DNA from: Pseudomonas sp. Tri1
Lineage (GTDB): Bacteria > Pseudomonadota > Gammaproteobacteria > Pseudomonadales > Pseudomonadaceae
Length of the DNA: 64,000 bases
Reading direction: 5' to 3'
Assembly: GCF_017968885.1 (NCBI RefSeq)
Contig: NZ_CP072913.1
Location: forward strand, 186,001 to 250,000
Positions 56,680-64,000 of this stretch are shown here, one piece after another. The position numbers and the translations under genes were made by a program. The notes beneath the pieces were generated by a model. The model saw only the letters and a list, made by a program, of their open reading frames with translations, did no database searches and was not told the origin of the DNA. The stretch's first letter is position 1; each line of letters begins with the position of its first letter.

Positions 56680-57783
56680 ATGGCTGGTCCCCGAATCAAA
56701 CTGGTAGTTGGCCTGGGCCTCTGCGCACTACTGACCGGATGCGGTGATGAAAAGCCTGCGGAAAAAGCCCTGCCACGGGTCTTCGTGCAGCAAGCCGTGC
56801 CCTCCGAGTATGCGGCTTCGGTGACCCTGACCGGCGATGTCCAGGCTCGTGTGCAAACCGATCTGTCGTTTCGCGTGGGCGGCAAGATCATCGAGCGTAA
56901 GGTGGATGTCGGTGACCGGGTCTCGGCGAGGCAAGTGTTGGCGCGGCTTGACCCCCGGGACTTGCAGACCAGCGTCGACTCCGCCGAGGCCCAGGTGGCC
57001 GCCGAGCAGGCGCGGGTCAAGCAGAGCGCGGCGGCTTTCGTGCGTCAGCAGAAGCTCTTGCCCAAGGGTTACACCAGCCAGAGCGAATACGACGCGGCCC
57101 AGGCGCAACTGCGCAGCAGCCAGAGCGCATTGAGCGCTGCCCAGGCCCAACTGGCCAACGCCCGTGAACAACTGAGCTACACGGCGCTGATCGCCGAGGC
57201 GCCGGGGATCGTCACGGCGCGCCAGGCGGAAGTCGGCCAGGTGGTACAGGCGACAGAGCCGATCTTCAGCCTGGCCCGGGACGGCGAGCGCGACGCGGTG
57301 TTCAACATCTACGAATCCTTGCTGCACGAACCACCGTCGGATCCCTCCATCGTCATCAGCTTGCTGGACAACCCGGCCATCAAGACCACCGGTACGGTGC
57401 GCGAGATCACCCCGGCGGTGTCCGCCGACACGGGTACGGTGCAGGTCAAGGTCACCCTCGACGATTTACCCGAAGGTATGCACCTGGGGTCGGTAGTCAG
57501 CGCGACCGCCAAGTCCGCCGCCAAGACCGCGGTGCAATTGCCTTGGTCGGCGCTGACCAAGAACCTCAGCGACCCGGCCGTGTGGCTGGTGGACGGCGAG
57601 GGCAAGGCGCAACTGCAAACGGTGACGGTTGGCCGATACCTGACCGGCAAGGTCATCATCAGCGACGGTCTCAAGGGCGGTGAGAAAGTGGTCACTGCCG
57701 GCGGGCAATTGCTACACCCCGGCGTGCGCGTCGAGATTGCTGAAAATACCCATGAGCCATCCCCGACAGGAGCCCAGCCATGA
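56680..57783 (+). CDS. triA: TriA-like RND periplasmic adaptor lipoprotein
   Basis: This 367-residue membrane-fusion lipoprotein has lipobox LLTGC (Cys near residue 21), then the standard adaptor order: SFRVGGKIIERKVDVGDRVS half-lipoyl, an alpha-hairpin (about 90-160), the second half-lipoyl ALIAEAPGIVTARQAEVGQV and the beta-barrel. AGGAGTCTGC precedes the ATG. The stop codon overlaps the next adaptor by 4 bp. Two different adaptors before one RND pump is the special layout of P. aeruginosa TriABC (triclosan efflux, with OpmH), so the names are used by resemblance. Confidence 0.82.
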   Translation: MAGPRIKLVVGLGLCALLTGCGDEKPAEKALPRVFVQQAVPSEYAASVTLTGDVQARVQTDLSFRVGGKIIERKVDVGDRVSARQVLARLDPRDLQTSVDSAEAQVAAEQARVKQSAAAFVRQQKLLPKGYTSQSEYDAAQAQLRSSQSALSAAQAQLANAREQLSYTALIAEAPGIVTARQAEVGQVVQATEPIFSLARDGERDAVFNIYESLLHEPPSDPSIVISLLDNPAIKTTGTVREITPAVSADTGTVQVKVTLDDLPEGMHLGSVVSATAKSAAKTAVQLPWSALTKNLSDPAVWLVDGEGKAQLQTVTVGRYLTGKVIISDGLKGGEKVVTAGGQLLHPGVRVEIAENTHEPSPTGAQP

Positions 57784-58844
57784 AGCGTTGGTGGATGGTC
57801 TCGGCCGCCCTGTTGCTGGCAGCCTGTTCGAAGGAAGAAGCGCCCCCTGCGCCGGTGCGTCCGGTGTTGTCCATCGAGGTCCAGTCGCTCGACCAACAGG
57901 CCCTCGGGCGGTTCGCCGGGAACATCCAGGCCCGTTACGAGAGCAACGTGGGATTTCGCGTGCCGGGGCGGATCGCCCGCCGCTACGTCGATGTCGGTGC
58001 CGAGGTGAAGAAGGGCGACCTGCTCGCCACCCTCGACCCCACCGATCAGCAGAACCAGTTGCGCGCGGCCCAGAGTGATCTGGCGCGGATCGAGGCGCAG
58101 TACATCAACGCCCAGGCCAATGCCCGTCGACAACAGCAGTTGTTTGACCGTGGCGTTGGTGCCCAGGCGCAATTGGACATCGCCCAGACGGACCTGAAAA
58201 CCACCGGGGCGTCCCTCGAACAGGCCCGTGCCTCGATGGAACAGGCTCGCGATCAGCTCAATTACAGCGAACTGCGCACCGATCACGACGCGGTCGTCAC
58301 GGCCTGGAGTGCCGAAGCCGGGCAGGTGGTCACTGCCGGCCAGCAAGTTGTCACCCTGGCCCGTCCCGACATCAAGGAAGCGGTGATCGACCTGCCGGCC
58401 GGCCTGGCCGAGCGCCTGCCCGAGGACGTGGTGTTCGAGGTCGCCGCGCAATTGGACCCGAGCATCCACACCACCGCCTCCCTGCGCGAGATCGAACCCC
58501 AGGCGCAGAGCGCCACCCGCACCCGCCGCGCGCGGCTGACGTTGAACGACACCCCGCCAGGTTTTCGCCTGGGCACGGCCATCAGCGTCACCCTGAGCTC
58601 GACCATCGAGCCGCGCATCGAGCTGCCGCTCAGCGCGCTGCAAGAGGTAAACGGCAAGGCGCGGATCTGGCTGATCGACCCGCAGAGCCAGACGGTATCT
58701 CCCCACGACGTGCGGATTCTCGAACGCTCGGCCGATTCGGTGCTGGTGGCCAACGGTATCAAGGCCGGCGACCGGGTGGTCAGCGCCGGCGTGAACAGTC
58801 TTCAGCCAGGACAGAAAGTGAAACTCGACGAGGACGCACGATGA
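57780..58844 (+). CDS. triB: TriB-like RND periplasmic adaptor lipoprotein
   Basis: This 354-residue second adaptor also carries a lipobox (LLAAC, Cys near residue 16). The segments SNVGFRVPGRIARRYVDVGA and YSELRTDHDAVVTAWSAEAG are the two half-lipoyl motifs, with an alpha-hairpin between them. It overlaps triA by 4 bp at the start and the pump gene by 4 bp at the end. TriA and TriB are both needed for pump function in P. aeruginosa. Confidence 0.82.
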   Translation: MKRWWMVSAALLLAACSKEEAPPAPVRPVLSIEVQSLDQQALGRFAGNIQARYESNVGFRVPGRIARRYVDVGAEVKKGDLLATLDPTDQQNQLRAAQSDLARIEAQYINAQANARRQQQLFDRGVGAQAQLDIAQTDLKTTGASLEQARASMEQARDQLNYSELRTDHDAVVTAWSAEAGQVVTAGQQVVTLARPDIKEAVIDLPAGLAERLPEDVVFEVAAQLDPSIHTTASLREIEPQAQSATRTRRARLTLNDTPPGFRLGTAISVTLSSTIEPRIELPLSALQEVNGKARIWLIDPQSQTVSPHDVRILERSADSVLVANGIKAGDRVVSAGVNSLQPGQKVKLDEDAR

Positions 58845-61800
58845 AAGGGCCTTTCAATTTATCCGAATGGGCCCTGCGGCATCAGTCGTTCGTCTGGTAC
58901 CTGATGTTCGTCGCGTTGTTGATGGGCGTATTTTCGTACATGAACCTGGGTCGCGAAGAAGACCCGTCGTTCACCATCAAAACCATGATCATCCAAACCC
59001 GCTGGCCGGGCGCGACCCAGGAAGAAACCCTCAAGCAGGTGACAGATCGCATCGAGAAAAAACTCGAAGAGCTCGATTCCCTCGACTACGTGAAAAGCTA
59101 CACCCGACCGGGGGAATCGACGGTGTTCGTGTACCTGCTCGATACCACCGGCGCCAAGGAAATTCCCGAGATCTGGTACCAGGTACGCAAGAAGATCGAC
59201 GACATTCGCGGCGACTTCCCCCAAGGCCTGCAAGGGCCGGGCTTCAACGACGAGTTCGGTGATGTGTACGGTTCGGTCTACGCCTTCACCGGCGACGGCC
59301 TGTCGATGCGCCAGTTGCGCGATTACGTGGAGCAGGTGCGCGCCGAGATCCGCGAAGTGCCCGGGTTGGGCAAGGTGGAAATGATCGGCGAGCAGGATGA
59401 AGTGCTGTACCTGAACTTCTCCACGCGCAAACTCGCCGCCCTGGGCATCGACCAGCGCCAAGTGGTGCAGAGCCTGCAGTCGCAGAATGCCGTGACGCCG
59501 GCTGGGGTGATCGACGCCGGGCCGGAGCGGATTTCCGTGCGTACGTCCGGGCAGTTCCAATCGGAAAAGGACCTGGCCAACGTCAATCTGCGACTCAACG
59601 ATCGCTTCTATCGATTGGCCGACATCGCGGATATCAGCCGCGGTTACGTTGATCCCGCGACACCGATGTTCCGCTTCAATGGCACGCCGGCCATTGGCCT
59701 TGCCATCGCGATGAAGAAGGGCGGCAACATCCAGGATTTCGGCAAGGCGCTGCATACGCGCATGAACGAATTGACCGCCGACCTGCCGGTGGGGGTCGGC
59801 GTGCACACCGTGTCGGACCAGGCCGAAGTGGTGGAGGAGGCGGTCGGCGGCTTCACCAGCGCGTTGTTCGAGGCGGTGATCATCGTCCTGGTGGTGAGCT
59901 TCATCAGCCTAGGCATACGGGCTGGACTGGTGGTGGCCTGTTCGATTCCGCTGGTGCTGGCGATGGTCTTTTTGTTCATGGAGTACAGCGGCATCACTAT
60001 GCAGCGGATCTCCCTCGGCGCCCTGATCATTGCCCTAGGCCTGCTGGTGGACGACGCAATGATCACCGTGGAGATGATGGTCACACGCCTGGAAAAAGGC
60101 GAAACCAAGGAGCAGGCCGCGACCTTTGCCTATACCTCGACGGCGTTCCCGATGCTCACCGGGACCCTGGTGACCGTGGCCGGTTTCGTGCCCATAGGCC
60201 TGAACGCCAGTTCCGCCGGCGAGTACACCTTTACTCTTTTTGCGGTGATCGCGGTGGCGATGCTGGTGTCGTGGATCGTCGCTGTATTGTTCGCCCCAGT
60301 GATCGGCGTGCACATCCTCAGCACCAACGTGAAACCTCACAGCGCCGAGCCGGGGCGCATTGGTCGGGCCTTCAACGGTGGCCTGCTGTGGGCGATGCGC
60401 AATCGCTGGTGGGCCATTGGCATCACTGTGCTGCTGTTCGTGCTGGCGGTGTTTTCCATGCGTTTTGTACAGAACCAGTTCTTCCCGTCCTCGGATCGGC
60501 CGGAAATCCTGGTGGACCTCAACCTGCCGCAAAACGCCTCGATGGATGAGACCCGCAAAGCCGTCGACCGCCTGGAAGCCACGCTCAAGGGTGACCCGGA
60601 CATCGAGCGCTGGAGCACCTACATCGGCGAAGGCGCGATTCGTTTCTACCTGCCGCTGGACCAGCAACTGCAGAACCCGTACTACGCGCAACTGGTGATC
60701 GTCAGCAAAGGCCTGGAGTCACGCACGGCCCTCACCGAACGCCTGCAAAAGCGTCTGCGTGAAGACTTCGTCGGCATTGGCAGCTACGTGCAGGCCTTGG
60801 AAATGGGCCCGCCGGTGGGCCGGCCGATCCAGTACCGGGTCAGCGGCAAGGACGTCGACCAGGTGCGCAAGCACGCCATCGAACTGGCTACCGAGCTGGA
60901 CAAGAACTCGCACATCGGCGAGATCATTTACGACTGGAACGAGCCGGGCAAGGTCCTGCGTATCGACATCGCCCAGGACAAGGCGCGGCAATTGGGCTTG
61001 TCGTCGGATGATGTGGCCAAGCTGATGAACAGCATTGTCAGTGGTTCGCCGGTGACCCAGGTCAACGACGATATTTACCTGATCGATGTGATTGGCCGCG
61101 CTGAAGATGCCGAGCGCGGTTCGCCGGAAACCCTGCAGAACCTGCAGATCGTCACCCCGAGTGGCACCTCGATTCCGCTGCTGGCGTTCGCCACCGTGCG
61201 CTATGAGCTGGAGCAGCCGCTGGTATGGCGCCGCGACCGCAAACCGACCATTACTATCAAGGCGGCGGTGCGCGACGAGATCCAACCCACGGACCTGGTG
61301 AAGCAGCTGCAACCGGACATCGACAAATTCGCCGCCGGCCTGCCGGTTGGCTACAAGGTCGCCACCGGCGGTACGGTGGAAGAGAGCAGCAAGGCCCAGG
61401 GGCCGATCGCCAGTGTGGTGCCGCTGATGCTGTTCTTGATGGCGACCTTCCTGATGATCCAGCTGCACAGCGTGCAGAAGCTGTTCCTGGTGGCCAGCGT
61501 CGCCCCTCTCGGTTTGATCGGCGTGGTATTGGCGCTGGTACCGACGGGCACGCCCATGGGCTTCGTGGCGATCCTTGGGATTCTCGCGTTGATCGGCATC
61601 ATCATCCGCAACTCGGTGATCCTGGTGACCCAGATCGATGAGTATGAACGGGACGGCTACGAACCCTGGGATGCCGTGGTGGAAGCGACCCAGCATCGGC
61701 GTCGGCCGATCCTGCTCACCGCAGCCGCGGCGAGCCTGGGGATGATCCCGATTGCGCGGGAAGTGTTCTGGGGGCCGATGGCCTACGCGATGATCGGTGG

Positions 61801-61888
61801 GATCATCATCGCCACCCTGCTGACGTTGCTGTTCCTGCCGGCGCTGTATGTGGCCTGGTACAAGATTCGCGAGCCGAAACGCGATTGA
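58841..61888 (+). CDS. triC: TriC-like RND efflux pump
   Basis: This 1015-residue inner-membrane proton-driven pump begins MKGPFNLSEWALRHQSFVWY and has the RND pattern of 12 helices with two large periplasmic loops. The proton-relay aspartates appear in the fourth helix as GLLVDDAMITVEMM. The length is the one I recall for TriC. No outer-membrane factor gene lies in the operon; TriABC uses the separately coded OpmH, and a TolC elsewhere in the genome would be needed here. Substrates cannot be read from sequence. Confidence 0.87.
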   Translation: MKGPFNLSEWALRHQSFVWYLMFVALLMGVFSYMNLGREEDPSFTIKTMIIQTRWPGATQEETLKQVTDRIEKKLEELDSLDYVKSYTRPGESTVFVYLLDTTGAKEIPEIWYQVRKKIDDIRGDFPQGLQGPGFNDEFGDVYGSVYAFTGDGLSMRQLRDYVEQVRAEIREVPGLGKVEMIGEQDEVLYLNFSTRKLAALGIDQRQVVQSLQSQNAVTPAGVIDAGPERISVRTSGQFQSEKDLANVNLRLNDRFYRLADIADISRGYVDPATPMFRFNGTPAIGLAIAMKKGGNIQDFGKALHTRMNELTADLPVGVGVHTVSDQAEVVEEAVGGFTSALFEAVIIVLVVSFISLGIRAGLVVACSIPLVLAMVFLFMEYSGITMQRISLGALIIALGLLVDDAMITVEMMVTRLEKGETKEQAATFAYTSTAFPMLTGTLVTVAGFVPIGLNASSAGEYTFTLFAVIAVAMLVSWIVAVLFAPVIGVHILSTNVKPHSAEPGRIGRAFNGGLLWAMRNRWWAIGITVLLFVLAVFSMRFVQNQFFPSSDRPEILVDLNLPQNASMDETRKAVDRLEATLKGDPDIERWSTYIGEGAIRFYLPLDQQLQNPYYAQLVIVSKGLESRTALTERLQKRLREDFVGIGSYVQALEMGPPVGRPIQYRVSGKDVDQVRKHAIELATELDKNSHIGEIIYDWNEPGKVLRIDIAQDKARQLGLSSDDVAKLMNSIVSGSPVTQVNDDIYLIDVIGRAEDAERGSPETLQNLQIVTPSGTSIPLLAFATVRYELEQPLVWRRDRKPTITIKAAVRDEIQPTDLVKQLQPDIDKFAAGLPVGYKVATGGTVEESSKAQGPIASVVPLMLFLMATFLMIQLHSVQKLFLVASVAPLGLIGVVLALVPTGTPMGFVAILGILALIGIIIRNSVILVTQIDEYERDGYEPWDAVVEATQHRRRPILLTAAAASLGMIPIAREVFWGPMAYAMIGGIIIATLLTLLFLPALYVAWYKIREPKRD

Positions 61889-61903
61889 AGGGCCGAAGTT
61901 TAG

Positions 61904-62060
61904 CCCTGTGGCGAGGGCGCTTGCTCCCGCTGGGCGCGAAGCGCCCCCGACAAGGCCTGCTGCGCAGCCCATCGCGAGCAAGCTCCCACAGGGATCTTTG
62001 GTGAGCACATATTCTGTGAGCAACAGAGAACCGCTGTGGGAGCGAACTTGCTCGCGATAG
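61904..62060. repeat. Composite REP-type repeats
   Basis: A long imperfect inverted repeat starts CCCTGTGGCGAG and ends CTCCCACAGGG (61904-61993), with GGGCGC/GCGCCC nested inside. A REP copy (GTGGGAGCGAACTTGCTCGC) follows at 62036-62055. They lie between the pump gene and the convergent P-type ATPase gene. Confidence 0.75.
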
Positions 62061-62085
62061 GGCCCATCCAGCCACCCAGGACTTC

Positions 62086-64000
62086 TTATTTACGCAACAG
62101 CCGCAACCCGTTGAACACCACCAACAAACTCACCCCCATGTCGGCAAACACTGCCATCCACATGGTGGCGAAGCCGGCAAAGGTCACCCCAAGGAAGATC
62201 GCCTTGATGACCAGCGCCAGGGCAATGTTCTGCTTCAGGATGTTTGAGGTCTGCCGCGACAGGCGAACGAAGGCCGGAATCTTGCGCAAATCATCGTCCA
62301 TCAAGGCGACATCGGCAGTCTCGATAGCCGTGTCGGTACCGGCCGCCGCCATGGCGAAGCCGATTTCCGAGCGGGCCAGGGCCGGGGCGTCGTTGATGCC
62401 GTCGCCCACCATGCCGACGCGGTGACCCAGGGTGTACAAATCTTCGATGGCTTGCAGCTTGTCCTCCGGCAACAAATCACCGCGGGCCTGATCCATGCCC
62501 ACCTGTGCAGCAATCGCTTCGGCGGTATGGGCATTGTCGCCGGTGAGCATCAGGGTCTTGATGCCCAGCTCATGCAGTTGCCGGATCGCTTCGCGGCTGG
62601 AGTCCTTCACGGTGTCGGCCACGGCAAACAGCGCCAAGGGGCCTGTACCGTCGAGCAGCAGCACCACGGACTTGCCTTGTTTTTCCAGGGCGAAGAGTTT
62701 TTCTTCCAGCTCGGGGGAGCACAGGCCCAGGTCCTCCACCAGGCGATGGTTGCCCAGGTGATAGGTCTTGCCGCCGATGTCGCCGCGGACGCCGCGCCCG
62801 GCAAGCGCCTCGAAGTTATCCACAACCTGCTGTGCCGGTTGCTTATCCACAGCTGCATGGGCAATCGCTCGGGAAACCGGGTGGTCGGAGCGGGCGGCGA
62901 GGCTGGCGGCCAGGGCTGGAGCGGTGCTTTCCACGGTGGGGTCCAGCGCCACATAGTCGGTTTGCACCGGCTTGCCGTGGGTGAGCGTGCCGGTCTTGTC
63001 CAAGGCCAGGTAGTCGAGCTTGTAGCCGCCTTCCAGGTACACGCCGCCTTTGACGAGGATGCCTCTGCGTGCCGCGGCGGCGAGGCCACTGACGATGGTC
63101 ACAGGAGTGGAAATCACCAGTGCGCAAGGGCAGGCCACCACCAGCAGCACCAGCGCCCGGTAGATCCAGTCGAACCATGCCGCGCCCATGAACAGCGGTG
63201 GGATGACGGCTACGGCCAAGGCCAGGGCGAACACCGCCGGGGTGTAGATTTTCGAGAACTGATCGACGAAGCGCTGGGTCGGCGCGCGAGAGCCCTGGGC
63301 CTGTTCCACGGCGTGGATGATCCGCGCCAGGGTAGAGTGATCGGCCGCTGCGGTCACGGTGTATTCCAGTTCGCCGGCCTGGTTGATGGTACCGGCGAAT
63401 ACTTTGTCGCCAACGGTTTTTTCCACCGGCAGGCTTTCGCCGGTGATCGGTGCCTGGTCGACGGTGGAGCGGCCGGCGACCACGTCACCGTCCAGGCCCA
63501 CGCGTTCGCCGGGGCGCACTCGCACGCGCGCGCCGAGGGCGATGGCCTTGACCGCCTGCACCTGCCAACTGCCATCGGCCTGTTGCACGGTGGCTTGCTC
63601 CGGGGCCATTTGCATCAGGCCACCGATAGCATTGCGCGCCCGATCCAGGGATTTGGCTTCGATCAGTTCGGCCACGGTGAACAGGAACATCACCATCGCC
63701 GCTTCCGGCCATTGGCCGATCAACACCGCACCGGTCACGGCGATGCTCATCAGGGCATTGATGTTCAGGTTGCGGTTCTTCAGGGCGATCCAGCCCTTCT
63801 TGTACGTACCCAGGCCACCGCTGAGGATCGACACCAATGCCACCAGCGCGACCACCCAGTTTGGCGCGGCGCTGGTGAAATGGATCACCTCGGCGCCCAG
63901 GGCCGTCACGCCGGACAGCGCGAGCGGCCACCAGGGCTTGGCCGGGGCGGGCAGGTGGTTGGTTTCTGGTTTCTGGCCCGGGGTCAGTGGGTCGGCCTGC
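62086..64000 (-). CDS. Heavy-metal-translocating P1B-type ATPase (CadA/ZntA-like), N-terminus beyond the window
   Basis: At least 638 residues are visible and the frame stays open to position 64000, so the start lies outside; the GTG near 63909 is not the true start. The core shows the metal-binding CPC in VACPCALVISTPVTIVSGLA, the phosphorylation site DKTGTLTHGKP, and the hinge GDGINDAPALARSEIGFAMA followed by GTDTAIETADVALM. This is the Zn/Cd/Pb-exporting CadA/ZntA pattern. The last helix ends in VVFNGLRLLRK. Any N-terminal metal-binding domain cannot be seen. Regulator and partner genes are not in the window. Confidence 0.9.
   Translation of the reverse strand, partial: QADPLTPGQKPETNHLPAPAKPWWPLALSGVTALGAEVIHFTSAAPNWVVALVALVSILSGGLGTYKKGWIALKNRNLNINALMSIAVTGAVLIGQWPEAAMVMFLFTVAELIEAKSLDRARNAIGGLMQMAPEQATVQQADGSWQVQAVKAIALGARVRVRPGERVGLDGDVVAGRSTVDQAPITGESLPVEKTVGDKVFAGTINQAGELEYTVTAAADHSTLARIIHAVEQAQGSRAPTQRFVDQFSKIYTPAVFALALAVAVIPPLFMGAAWFDWIYRALVLLVVACPCALVISTPVTIVSGLAAAARRGILVKGGVYLEGGYKLDYLALDKTGTLTHGKPVQTDYVALDPTVESTAPALAASLAARSDHPVSRAIAHAAVDKQPAQQVVDNFEALAGRGVRGDIGGKTYHLGNHRLVEDLGLCSPELEEKLFALEKQGKSVVLLLDGTGPLALFAVADTVKDSSREAIRQLHELGIKTLMLTGDNAHTAEAIAAQVGMDQARGDLLPEDKLQAIEDLYTLGHRVGMVGDGINDAPALARSEIGFAMAAAGTDTAIETADVALMDDDLRKIPAFVRLSRQTSNILKQNIALALVIKAIFLGVTFAGFATMWMAVFADMGVSLLVVFNGLRLLRK

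Overview
The window is a chromosomal segment of a fluorescent pseudomonad, most likely from the Pseudomonas fluorescens complex. The evidence is the high GC content, the many REP hairpins of the type GTGGGAGCGAGC...GCTCGCTCCCAC, a LapA-type adhesin beside lapEBC, a DUF6124-type small protein and a TriABC-like efflux operon. No tRNA, rRNA, CRISPR array, transposase or prophage was seen.

Layout. 1-1.7 kb: repeats, a structured mRNA leader, a DUF6124-like gene and a small conserved gene. 1.8-20.8 kb: the biofilm adhesin lapA (about 4562 aa, minus strand) and, divergently, its type I secretion system lapEBC, with a long inverted repeat between them. 21.1-24.8 kb: a TauD-like dioxygenase and an SsuABC/TauABC-like importer behind a promoter block that recurs at 52.2 kb. 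25.1-29.5 kb: a three-gene operon ending in an unusual fusion of a degenerate alpha/beta-hydrolase with a PEP-synthase-type ATP-grasp and phosphohistidine module. 29.8-47.4 kb: a large locus made of an HlyD-like adaptor, a GAF-like/HlyD hybrid, an M50 metalloprotease/HlyD hybrid, a GNAT acetyltransferase, a tail-collar protein with a DUF6916-like partner, a sulfotransferase, a 2412-aa LEPR-motif/DUF4347/Ig-repeat protein, a TolC-type lipoprotein, an Asp/Asn beta-hydroxylase with a Nif11-like C-terminal domain, and a second sulfotransferase-like protein. 47.3-50.7 kb: slipin and NfeD, a DUF2789 protein, an RBBP9-like hydrolase and a sigma-54-type activator without a DNA-binding domain. 51-55.3 kb: an orphan MetQ-like binding protein and a complete polar amino acid/cystine-type ABC importer. 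55.4-64 kb: an AAA ATPase, the TriABC-like RND efflux operon, and a Zn/Cd/Pb P-type ATPase that runs off the right edge.

How the genes work together. LapA is exported by LapEBC and held at the cell surface by its N-terminal retention module until cleaved at the TAAG site. The 21-25 kb and 49-55 kb regions look like parts of one sulfur-limitation regulon because they share an AT-rich upstream motif, probably a CysB-type control region (inference). The 29.8-47.4 kb locus is the best candidate for an undescribed system. It holds adaptors, a membrane protease fused to an adaptor and an outer-membrane channel, but no ABC ATPase, and it flanks a giant surface-type protein and several possible modification enzymes. 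I infer a dedicated export and modification pathway for the giant protein, which could be tested by deletion and secretome analysis.
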